Position numbers and translations under genes: made by a program
The notes under the pieces: generated by a model
Told to the model about the DNA's origin: nothing
The model's input: only the letters and a program-made list of their open reading frames with translations
Databases searched by the model: none
DNA from: an uncultured Eubacteriales bacterium
Lineage (GTDB): Bacteria > Bacillota > Clostridia > Oscillospirales > Butyricicoccaceae
Direction: 5' to 3'
DNA: 7,134 nucleotides
Assembly: GCA_934675045.1 (NCBI GenBank)
Contig: CAKUPI010000093.1
Coordinates: 1-7,134 of the forward strand
Part shown: one piece after another, positions 1 through 5,964 of the stretch
Position numbering within the stretch: position 1 is the stretch's first letter
Layout of the letters: the number at the start of each line of letters is the position of its first letter

Positions 1-122
1 CCCTTGAGGCCGGCTGCCTGATGGCCATTGTCAACGGCGGGCGGCTGCAAAACCTGTACGATTTGATCGAGGGCCGGCCCGCCGGCACCCTGTTCGGAGG
101 TGAAGCGCAATGCGCGACCTGA
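1..122 (+). CDS. proB: Glutamate 5-kinase, C-terminal fragment (5' end outside window)
   Basis: Only the last 39 codons are present, read from position 3 to the TGA at 120-122. ProB phosphorylates glutamate to gamma-glutamyl phosphate in the cytoplasm, the first step of proline synthesis. The visible tail has the amino-acid-kinase-fold ending: AGCLMAIVNGG, then a YDLIEG segment, then the GTLF motif that closes the kinase domain in ProB proteins. The protein stops eight residues after GTLF, so it lacks the C-terminal PUA domain of the E. coli-type enzyme; short ProB forms of this kind are known. The last 13 bp overlap the start of proA, and the proA ribosome binding site (GGAGG, 96-100) lies inside this gene. 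The identity rests on the tail motif plus the proA neighbour. Confidence 0.88.
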   Translation, partial: LEAGCLMAIVNGGRLQNLYDLIEGRPAGTLFGGEAQCAT

Positions 123-1354
123 TTTTGCTGGGCGCACAGGCCAAAGAGGCCGCCCGCGTGCTGGCCGCCGCTCCCGAGGCCGTCAAAAACCGCGCGCTCG
201 GGGCCGTTGCCGACGCGCTTTTGCGCCACAGGGCGGAAATCCTGTCGGCCAACCGCGCCGATTACGAGGCCGCCCGCGCCCAAGGGCTGTCCGACGCCCT
301 GCTCGACCGTCTCGCTTTGACCGATGCGCGGCTCGACGGCATTGCCGCCGCCGTGCGCAAGGTCCAAAGCCTGCCAGACCCGGTAGGCGAGGTTTTAGAG
401 GAGCGCACGCTGGAAAACGGCCTGCGCATCGCCAAAACCCGCGTGCCGCTCGGCGTCGTCGGCATCATTTACGAATCGCGCCCCAACGTCACGGTGGACG
501 CCGCCGTTTTGTGCCTCAAGTCGGGCAACGCCGCCTTTCTGCGCGGCGGCAGCGAGACCATCCGCTCCAACATCGCCCTCGAGGGCGTCATGCGCGGCGC
601 GCTGCGGCAGTGCGGCCTGCCCGAAAGCGCCGTCACCCTGCTGCACGATACCTCCCGCGATACGGCCAACGAAATGATGCGCCTGCACGGGTACATCGAT
701 GTGCTCATTCCCCGCGGCGGCGCCGGGCTGATTTCCGCAGTGGTCCGCAGCGCCTCGGTCCCCGTTATCGAAACCGGCACCGGCAACTGCCACGTTTATG
801 TGCACCACAAAGCCGACCTGCGCATGGCAGCCGACATCATCGCCAACGCCAAGGCGCAGCGCGTTTCGGTGTGCAACGCCGCCGAGACCCTGCTCGTCGA
901 CCGGGCGGCCGCCGGCGCCTTTTTGCCCCTGGCGCAAAAGGCTCTGCTCGCCCGGGGCGTGGAGCTGCGCGGCTGCCCGCGCACCCGGGCCGTTTTGCCA
1001 GATGCCGTGCCCACCTGCGACGAGGACTGGGGCCGCGAGTTTCTCGACTACATTCTCGCCGTGCGGGTGGTCGAAAACCTCGACGAGGCCCTTGCCCATA
1101 TCGCGCGCTACTCGACCGGGCACAGTGAGTGCATCGTCACCGAGGACCAAAGCGCCGCCGATCGCTTTCTGCGCGAGGTCGACGCCGCCGCCGTTTACCA
1201 CAACGCCTCCACCCGCTTCACCGACGGCGAGGAGTTCGGCATGGGGGCGGAAATCGGCATTTCCACCCAAAAGATGCACGCCCGCGGGCCGATGGGGCTG
1301 CGCGAGCTGTGCTCTTATAAGTACGTCGTGCGCGGACAGGGCCAGGTTCGCTGA
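110..1354 (+). CDS. proA: Gamma-glutamyl phosphate reductase (glutamate-5-semialdehyde dehydrogenase)
   Basis: This 414-residue protein has normal full length for the family. It reduces gamma-glutamyl phosphate with NADPH to glutamate-5-semialdehyde, which cyclises to pyrroline-5-carboxylate on the way to proline. Sequence support: aldehyde-dehydrogenase-type fold with the segment GVVGIIYESRPNVTVDAA (residues 115-132); a conserved PRGGAGLI (201-208); the catalytic cysteine Cys255 in RVSVCNAAETLL; the family signature running V321 to I342 with H330, H338, S339 and E340 in place; and the near-terminal block VYHNASTRFTDGEEFGMG (362-379). The ATG at 110 is chosen because GGAGG lies 9 nt upstream and the N-terminus aligns with the family. 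Overlap with proB indicates one operon and coupled translation. No proC gene is visible nearby. Confidence 0.97.
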   Translation: MRDLILLGAQAKEAARVLAAAPEAVKNRALGAVADALLRHRAEILSANRADYEAARAQGLSDALLDRLALTDARLDGIAAAVRKVQSLPDPVGEVLEERTLENGLRIAKTRVPLGVVGIIYESRPNVTVDAAVLCLKSGNAAFLRGGSETIRSNIALEGVMRGALRQCGLPESAVTLLHDTSRDTANEMMRLHGYIDVLIPRGGAGLISAVVRSASVPVIETGTGNCHVYVHHKADLRMAADIIANAKAQRVSVCNAAETLLVDRAAAGAFLPLAQKALLARGVELRGCPRTRAVLPDAVPTCDEDWGREFLDYILAVRVVENLDEALAHIARYSTGHSECIVTEDQSAADRFLREVDAAAVYHNASTRFTDGEEFGMGAEIGISTQKMHARGPMGLRELCSYKYVVRGQGQVR

Positions 1355-1420
1355 ACATCCCCCTTCCCGCACGCCCGGCCCTTTGCGCCCTTTCCGGCGC
1401 CGGGGCCAAAGGAGGTTCAT
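1355..1420 (+). promoter_or_regulatory. Leader between proA and the WG-repeat gene: strong SD with possible occluding hairpin
   Basis: This 66-bp spacer is GC- and pyrimidine-rich and shows no convincing promoter or terminator, so the downstream gene may be read through from proBA. A strong AAAGGAGG (1408-1415) sits 5 nt before the ATG at 1421. Upstream CCTTTG (1380-1385) can pair with CAAAGG (1407-1412), which would bury part of the Shine-Dalgarno sequence. A competing small hairpin GCGCC/GGCGC (1385-1389 with 1396-1400) lies between them. The ribosome binding site is certain; any regulatory role of the pairing is speculative. Confidence 0.45.
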
Positions 1421-3031
1421 ATGAAAAAAATCCGCATTCTGCTCCCGCTGCTTCTCATCGGCTGCCTGTTTCTGCCCAGCAGAGGCGCCCTGCTGGGCAG
1501 CCCCGCCGGCTATGACTACACCGGCAGCTTTGTCAACGGCCTGGCCGCCGTCTGCCGCGAGGGCAAGTGGGGCGCCGTCGACAGCACGGGAGCCGTCGAG
1601 GTCCCTCTGATTTACGACAGCCTTGACGCCCTGCCCATCGCAAAGCCCGCTCCCGCGCCGCAAGCCCCGCCCCTTTACAGCCACGGCCTGGCCGTCACGC
1701 ACGACTACCACACCAACCGCTTCGGCTACACCGATGAAAGCGGCCGGGTGGTCATCGCGCAGATTTACGACTACGCCGCCCCCTTTCACAACGGCTTTGC
1801 CCGCATCATGCGCCGCGGCCTGTGGGGCTTCATCGACCAGCGGGGCTGCGAGGTCATTCCGCCCATCTACCAGTATGCCCGCGACTTCGACGAGGTCGGC
1901 GCATGGGTGCAGACGGGGCAGGGCCGTGTGATTATCCCGCTCGGGTACGCCCGGCAGTGCGCCGCCGCCTTCCAGCCCGACGGCAGCCTGTACGTCTACC
2001 CCTCGTCGGCGCAGCTGCTGCTCGGAACGCAGAGCGTTTCCCTCGAGGCCTATGAAATCGGCGGGCAGAATTACGTCAGGCTGCGCGACTTTGCCGCGCT
2101 GCTGGCCGGCACCGGCAAGGGCTTTGCCGTCAGCTGGGACGCCGGGCGGCAAATCGTCTCGGTCACGGCGGGCGGCCTGTACACCCCGGTGGGCGGCGAG
2201 CTGACGCCGCGCCCGCGCGACAGCCGTCTGGCCGTTTTCTCCCCCGCCTCCGTTTTGTGGAACGGCCGTGAAATGGCCATCTGCGCTTACGAAATCGACG
2301 GCAGCAACTTCTTCCGCCTGCGCGACCTCATGGCCCTGCTCGATGTCGCCGTCGGCTGGGACAGCGGCCGGCAGCAGATCACGCTGGACCTCTCGCAGCC
2401 CTACGACGGCCCCGGCCCGTCGGAAAAGCTGCCCGCGTGGCGGCAGCCGTACGGCGGCTTTGACCTCGCCCGGCTGTACGACGGAAACCCGGCCGGGCCG
2501 GTGCAGTGCGCTTACAGCACCGTCGAGTACCTGTCCTGTGAAATGCCGTCCGGCCTGTACGGCGTCGGTGTGCTCGACCCCGCCGCGCGCTACGACCCCG
2601 CCCGCAGCCTGTCCGAGCACCTTTCCGCCCTTGATTCCGTCGTGCGGCAGGCCTTCGGCCTGTCTGTGGAGCGCGACGGCACGCTGCGCGACGCCGACGG
2701 CGGCGTCTGCTTCACCGTCCTGCACGACGGCCGGAGGCTCGGCCTGAAAATCGAAGCCTGGCGCGACAGCGTCACGGCCTCGTCCGACGGCTCCCGCTAC
2801 CAAAACGCCGCGCTGGAAATGCTGCAATACCTTTCCGGCAGCGACGAGGTGGGGTCCGCGCTGTGGTCGCTCATCGACGCCCTGCAGCTCGGCCTGCCGG
2901 GCAGCACCGGGGACTTCGGCTTTACCGACTACGAATCCGACGGGCAGGTCCACACCCTCATCTACCGTTCCGGCGCGCGCATCGTCTATGACGGGCAGGC
3001 CGCCGGCCAGATCACCCTTTGGTTTGAATAA
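1421..3031 (+). CDS. Exported (probable lipo-)protein with WG repeats, stalk repeats and an unknown C-terminal region
   Basis: This 536-residue protein has no recognised named function. Residues 1-18 form a secretion signal: charged MKKIR, a hydrophobic stretch, and L12-I13-G14-C15, which fits a lipobox, so lipid anchoring is likely though ordinary signal peptidase cleavage is possible. Residues 35-158 contain about three WG-type beta repeats (GKWGAVDSTGAVEVPLIYD at 48-66, the NRFGYTDESGRV copy near 99-110, and LWGFIDQRGCEVIPPIYQY at 134-152). A Pro/Ala-rich insert (71-86) separates the first two. Residues 195-250 and 275-323 are two copper-amine-oxidase-N-terminal-like stalk repeats with matching cores: AYEIGGQNYVRLRDFAALL then VSWDAGRQ, and AYEIDGSNFFRLRDLMALL then VGWDSGRQ. 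Residues 325-536 match nothing I recognise. The ATG is supported by AAAGGAGG 5 nt upstream. The gene ends just before a strong terminator. It probably acts at the cell surface in binding or scaffolding; substrate unknown. Confidence 0.93.
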   Translation: MKKIRILLPLLLIGCLFLPSRGALLGSPAGYDYTGSFVNGLAAVCREGKWGAVDSTGAVEVPLIYDSLDALPIAKPAPAPQAPPLYSHGLAVTHDYHTNRFGYTDESGRVVIAQIYDYAAPFHNGFARIMRRGLWGFIDQRGCEVIPPIYQYARDFDEVGAWVQTGQGRVIIPLGYARQCAAAFQPDGSLYVYPSSAQLLLGTQSVSLEAYEIGGQNYVRLRDFAALLAGTGKGFAVSWDAGRQIVSVTAGGLYTPVGGELTPRPRDSRLAVFSPASVLWNGREMAICAYEIDGSNFFRLRDLMALLDVAVGWDSGRQQITLDLSQPYDGPGPSEKLPAWRQPYGGFDLARLYDGNPAGPVQCAYSTVEYLSCEMPSGLYGVGVLDPAARYDPARSLSEHLSALDSVVRQAFGLSVERDGTLRDADGGVCFTVLHDGRRLGLKIEAWRDSVTASSDGSRYQNAALEMLQYLSGSDEVGSALWSLIDALQLGLPGSTGDFGFTDYESDGQVHTLIYRSGARIVYDGQAAGQITLWFE

Positions 3032-3044
3032 GACCGGTCCCGGC

Positions 3045-3071
3045 AAAAAGCGGCCTTCGGGCCGCTTTTTT
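3045..3071 (+). terminator. Strong intrinsic terminator after the WG/stalk gene
   Basis: A perfect 11-bp stem is visible: AAAAAGCGGCC (3045-3055) pairs with GGCCGCTTTTT (3060-3070), closed by a stable TTCG tetraloop (3056-3059) and followed by another T. The hairpin starts 14 nt after the TAA at 3029-3031. Because A-runs precede the GC core, the inverse strand also reads as hairpin plus U-tract, so it may terminate in both directions. It separates the proBA-side transcript from lexA-recG. Confidence 0.95.
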
Positions 3072-3085
3072 GTCATGATTCGCCT

Positions 3086-3108
3086 TTTTTATACGCAATG
3101 TATAAAAA
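3086..3108. repeat. AT-rich perfect inverted repeat upstream of lexA
   Basis: Arms TTTTTATAC (3086-3094) and GTATAAAAA (3100-3108) are exact reverse complements around a 5-nt centre GCAAT. The repeat stands out in a GC-rich window and lies just upstream of the lexA promoter. It could be an operator for a dimeric regulator, an UP-like AT element for RNA polymerase, or a chance product of AT-rich promoter DNA. It is unlike the LexA operator, so LexA is not the obvious ligand. Confidence 0.6.
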
Positions 3109-3112
3109 TATC

Positions 3113-3128
3113 GCAAACGCATGTTTGC
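3113..3128. promoter_or_regulatory. LexA operator (SOS box) in the lexA promoter
   Basis: GCAAACGCATGTTTGC is a 16-bp palindrome with perfect 6-bp arms around GCAT. It fits the Gram-positive SOS box layout (CGAAC-RNRY-GTTCG) including the RNRY centre, with GAAC/GTTC relaxed to AAAC/GTTT. Its right half overlaps the putative -35 element (3125-3130) of lexA, the position expected for autorepression. Binding is inferred from pattern and position. Confidence 0.82.
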
Positions 3129-3153
3129 TTTTTGCCGATGCCTGTGCTATACT
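3125..3153 (+). promoter_or_regulatory. Sigma-A-type promoter of lexA-recG
   Basis: The -10 element is TATACT (3148-3153), preceded by TGC (3145-3147), making an extended -10. A -35-like TTGCTT (3125-3130) lies 17 bp upstream. Transcription should start near 3160, giving a leader of about 48 nt before the lexA ATG. The -35 element is weak (TTG plus mismatches), which the extended -10 would compensate. The SOS box overlaps the -35. Confidence 0.75.
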
Positions 3154-3161
3154 GAAACCAA

Positions 3162-3175
3162 CGTACACAGGTTCC
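3162..3175. promoter_or_regulatory. Possible second, weaker LexA site near the lexA transcription start
   Basis: CGTACACAGGTTCC resembles the CGAAC-N4-GTTCG consensus. The right half-site GTTC is exact, the left GTAC has one mismatch, and the 4-nt spacing is right. It sits at the expected +1 region, where a bound repressor would block initiation. It is not a perfect palindrome, so this is a tentative call. Confidence 0.4.
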
Positions 3176-3207
3176 GGGCCGACGCCCCTTGCACCGGGAG
3201 GTCTTTT

Positions 3208-3798
3208 ATGAAAAAGCTGAGCCCCAAGCGTCTGGAAATTCTCCAGTACCTGACCGATTTTACCGAACAGAACGGATACCCCCCCTCGATCCGCGAGATT
3301 TGCGAAGCCGTCCATCTGCGCTCGCCCTCCACGGTACACGCCCACCTCAAGGTCCTCAAAGAGGGCGGGTATCTGGACAAGGACGACCGCAAGACCCGCG
3401 CCATCTGCCTCAAGGGCAGCCGGCAGGGCTACCGCAGCATTCCCCTTCTGGGCACCGTCACCGCCGGCCTGCCCATTCTGGCCCAGCAGGAGGTCGAGGG
3501 CTATGTCCCGTACGAGGGCAGCGCCTCGGGCGAGCTTTTTGCCCTGCGCGTGCGCGGCGACTCGATGACGGGCGCCGGCATTCTGTCGGGCGACATTGTC
3601 ATTGTCCGGCGGCAGCCCGACGCCCGCACGGGCGACATCGTCGTCGCCCTGCTCGAGGACGAGGCCACCGTCAAGCGCCTCTCGCTGAAAAACGGGCAGG
3701 TGTGGCTGCTGCCGGAAAACCCGGCCTACGCGCCCATCGACGGCTCGGAATGCGGCATTTTGGGGCTTGTCGTCGCCCTGTACCGCCCCCATGTCTGA
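3208..3798 (+). CDS. lexA: LexA SOS-response repressor / self-cleaving protease
   Basis: The protein has 196 residues, near normal LexA length. It represses DNA-damage genes and cleaves itself when stimulated by RecA filaments. The N-terminal winged helix-turn-helix includes [20 protein letters not shown] (22-41). The scissile Ala86-Gly87 lies in [10 protein letters not shown], the catalytic Ser119 in [10 protein letters not shown] and the catalytic Lys156 in ATVKRLS, so the peptidase looks intact. The ATG at 3208 is chosen over the in-frame ATG at 3121 because GGGAGG (3196-3201) lies 6 nt upstream, the protein then starts [15 protein letters not shown] like other LexA proteins, and 3121 lies inside the operator upstream of the -10 element. 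It overlaps recG by 8 bp. Autoregulation is expected from the operator at 3113-3128. Confidence 0.97.
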   Translation: MKKLSPKRLEILQYLTDFTEQNGYPPSIREICEAVHLRSPSTVHAHLKVLKEGGYLDKDDRKTRAICLKGSRQGYRSIPLLGTVTAGLPILAQQEVEGYVPYEGSASGELFALRVRGDSMTGAGILSGDIVIVRRQPDARTGDIVVALLEDEATVKRLSLKNGQVWLLPENPAYAPIDGSECGILGLVVALYRPHV

Positions 3799-5866
3799 TT
3801 TACCGGGCGTGAAGCCCTCACTTTCTCTCGACGCCGGCGTGCGCGCTCTGCGCGGCGTCGGCGACAAGCGCGCGCGGCAGCTGGCAAAGCTGTCGCTTTT
3901 TACCCTGCGCGATTTTCTCACCTATTTCCCCCGCGACTACGAGGACCGCTCCCGCTTCTGCACCGTGGCGCAGGCGCCGGAGGGCGAGCGCTGCTGCCGC
4001 CGCGCCGTCGTCGGCACCGAGCCGAAAACCGCCCGCCTGCGCCAGGGGCTGACGGTCAGCAAGCTCCGCGCCTTTGACGAGACGGGCACGCTGGCCCTCA
4101 CCTTTTTCAACCGCCCCTATCTGCGCACCCAGCTTCTCCCCGGCCGCGAATACGTCTTTTTCGGCCGGGTGGAGACCTTTGCCCGCACCCGGCAGATGCA
4201 GAATCCGCAGTTTGAGCCAGCCGAACGGGCGGGCGAGACGACGGGGCGTATTCTGCCCGTCTACCCGCTGACCGAGGGGATCACCCGTCCCATCATCCTT
4301 CAGGGGGTACAGAGCGCGCTGCGGGCGGCCGGCGGGCACTTCGAGGACCCCGTTCCGCCCGGCGCCGCCCGCGAAAACGGCCTGTGCCCTGCGGCGGAGG
4401 CCTACCAAAACATTCACTTCCCCGAAAGCTGGGAGGCCGCCCAGCGGGCGCGCAGCCGCTTTATTTTCGAGGAGTTTTTTATTTTTTCGCTCGCCTCGCT
4501 GCAAATGAAGGGGCGCGCCGTGCGGCAAAAAGCGGCCGGGCTTACGCCGCGCGCACCCGGGGATTTTTTCCGCGGTCTGCCCTTTTCCCCCACCGGCGCC
4601 CAGCGCCGCTGCGTGGAGGAATGCTTTGCCGACATGACGTCGGGCCGCCGCATGAACCGCCTGATACAGGGCGACGTCGGCTCGGGAAAGACGCTGGTCG
4701 CCGCGGCCGCCGCATGGCTCGCCGTGCAAAACGGCCGGCAGGCCGCCATCATGGCCCCCACCGAGCTTTTGGCCCGCCAGCATTGCAAGACCTTCTCCGC
4801 CTTGCTCGCCCCCTTCGGCGTGACCGTCGGGATTCTGACCTCCGGCATGTCCAAAAAGGCCCGCGCGGAAACGCTGGACGGGCTGCGCTGCGGGCGCACG
4901 CAGGTGCTGTGCGGGACCCACGCCCTGCTGGAATCGGACGTCACCCTGCAAAAGGCCGCCCTGCTCGTCGTCGACGAGCAGCAGCGCTTCGGCGTGCGCC
5001 AGCGCGCCGTGCTGGCCGAAAAATCCGGCGACGCCCATCTGCTCGTCATGTCGGCCACCCCCATTCCCCGCACGCTGTCGCTCATTCTGTTCGGCGACCT
5101 CGACCTTTCGGTCATCGACGAGCTGCCCCCCGGGCGGCAGCAGGTGCTGACCTACCGCGTCGGGCCGGACAAGCGGGAGCGCGCCTTTGCCTTTGTGCAA
5201 AAGGAGGTGGCGGCCGGCGGGCAGGCCTATGTCGTCTGCCCGCTCATCGAGGGGCAGGAGGAGGGCGAACGGCAGTCCGCCGTGCAGTACGCCGCCGGGC
5301 TGCGCGCCCGCTTCCCCGGCCTGCGCATCGGCCTTTTGCACGGCCGCCTCTCCGGCGCCGAAAAAGAGGCCGTCATGGCCGACTTTCAGGCCCGGCGCCT
5401 CGACATTCTGGTGTCGACCACCGTCGTCGAGGTCGGCGTCGACGTGCCCAACGCCAACGTCATGCTGGTGGAAAACGCCGAAAGCTTCGGCCTTTCGCAG
5501 CTGCACCAACTGCGCGGCCGTGTGGGGCGCGGTCAGCGCCAGTCCTACTGCATTCTCGTTCAGGGGGGCGGCTCCGAGCTGGCCCGCGCCCGCCTCGGCG
5601 CCCTGTGCCGGCAGCCCGACGGCTTCAAAATCGCCGAAGAGGACTTGCGCCTGCGCGGCCCCGGCGACTTTTTCGGCCAGCGCCAGCACGGCCTGCCCGA
5701 CTTCAAAATCGCCGATCTGGCGCAGGACATCGGCATTTTGCAGCGCGCCCAAAACGCGGCCGCCGCCCTGCTCCGCACAGATCCCGGGCTTCAGCGTCCC
5801 GAGCACGCCGCCGCCGCGCGCCGCGTCAGCGCCCTGATAAGCCCCCGGGGCCTTCTTCTCAATTAA
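3791..5866 (+). CDS. recG: ATP-dependent DNA helicase RecG
   Basis: This 691-residue protein is close to E. coli RecG in length (about 693). RecG remodels stalled replication forks and Holliday junctions. Domains in order: an N-terminal wedge/OB region (about 15-240) opening with [18 protein letters not shown] and [10 protein letters not shown]; helicase lobe 1 with Walker A GDVGSGKT (294-301), [11 protein letters not shown] (321-331), motif II DEQQ (395-398) and [10 protein letters not shown] (421-430); lobe 2 with [14 protein letters not shown] (542-555) and motif [11 protein letters not shown] (573-581); and the C-terminal [19 protein letters not shown] (616-634), the conserved RecG tail block. 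Motif II reads DEQQ rather than the usual DEQH. The ATG at 3791 overlaps the lexA stop (ATGTCTGA) and has no Shine-Dalgarno sequence, implying reinitiation after lexA. An in-frame TTG at 3767 is less likely, as it adds eight residues and also lacks a proper SD. Confidence 0.96.
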   Translation: MSDLPGVKPSLSLDAGVRALRGVGDKRARQLAKLSLFTLRDFLTYFPRDYEDRSRFCTVAQAPEGERCCRRAVVGTEPKTARLRQGLTVSKLRAFDETGTLALTFFNRPYLRTQLLPGREYVFFGRVETFARTRQMQNPQFEPAERAGETTGRILPVYPLTEGITRPIILQGVQSALRAAGGHFEDPVPPGAARENGLCPAAEAYQNIHFPESWEAAQRARSRFIFEEFFIFSLASLQMKGRAVRQKAAGLTPRAPGDFFRGLPFSPTGAQRRCVEECFADMTSGRRMNRLIQGDVGSGKTLVAAAAAWLAVQNGRQAAIMAPTELLARQHCKTFSALLAPFGVTVGILTSGMSKKARAETLDGLRCGRTQVLCGTHALLESDVTLQKAALLVVDEQQRFGVRQRAVLAEKSGDAHLLVMSATPIPRTLSLILFGDLDLSVIDELPPGRQQVLTYRVGPDKRERAFAFVQKEVAAGGQAYVVCPLIEGQEEGERQSAVQYAAGLRARFPGLRIGLLHGRLSGAEKEAVMADFQARRLDILVSTTVVEVGVDVPNANVMLVENAESFGLSQLHQLRGRVGRGQRQSYCILVQGGGSELARARLGALCRQPDGFKIAEEDLRLRGPGDFFGQRQHGLPDFKIADLAQDIGILQRAQNAAAALLRTDPGLQRPEHAAAARRVSALISPRGLLLN

Positions 5867-5879
5867 AGGCCTTCGGCCT
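5867..5879 (+). terminator. Weak hairpin after recG, possible terminator
   Basis: AGGCC (5867-5871) pairs with GGCCT (5875-5879) around TTC, starting directly after the recG stop codon. It resembles a shortened version of the GGCC-TTCG-GGCC terminator at 3045-3071, but the stem is only 5 bp and what follows (CTTGCGG) is not a T-tract. Termination here is probably partial at best. Confidence 0.35.
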
Positions 5880-5880
5880 C

Positions 5881-5909
5881 TTGCGGCGCGGGCGAAAATC
5901 GTGTACAAT
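5881..5909 (+). promoter_or_regulatory. Probable promoter of the SLH-repeat protein gene
   Basis: TTGCGG (5881-5886) and TACAAT (5904-5909) are separated by 17 bp. The -10 is one base from consensus and the -35 matches only TTG. Transcription would begin near 5916, giving a leader of roughly 50 nt. The rest of the 98-bp spacer is locally AT-rich, contains no gene, and shows no LexA-like site. The AAAAGGAG at 5949-5956 is the ribosome binding site. Confidence 0.65.
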
Positions 5910-5964
5910 AAAGTTGCACTGTTATTTCGCCACCTCATTATCACACAGAAAAGGAGACCTGATT

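Noticed and set aside
798..1424. Alternative + strand frames inside proA, such as 100-1128 and 798-1424
   Set aside because: They are Arg/Pro/Ser-rich out-of-frame readings of proA with no ribosome binding site or domain content.
395..3076. Very long minus-strand reading frame (893 codons) antisense to proA and the WG/stalk gene, starting with an AAAGG-like site before its ATG
   Set aside because: It spans two well-supported + strand genes and the terminator, and its translation is low-complexity Gly/Ala/Val/Asp-rich with no motifs. GC-rich third codon positions on the + strand remove antisense stops.
3176..3187. Small GGGC/GCCC hairpin in the lexA leader
   Set aside because: The 4-bp stem is expected by chance in GC-rich DNA and does not involve the ribosome binding site.
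3121..3207. Upstream in-frame ATG that would lengthen LexA by 29 residues
   Set aside because: It lies inside the SOS box and upstream of the -10 element, lacks a ribosome binding site, and the added residues are unlike any LexA N-terminus.
3767..3790. TTG start extending RecG by eight residues
   Set aside because: GGGG lies only 1 nt upstream, too close for an SD, and the ATG at 3791 gives a family-like N-terminus with a typical overlap coupling.
3818..5944. Long minus-strand reading frame (708 codons) antisense to recG
   Set aside because: RecG motifs on the + strand are unambiguous; the antisense product is compositionally biased and shows no domain.
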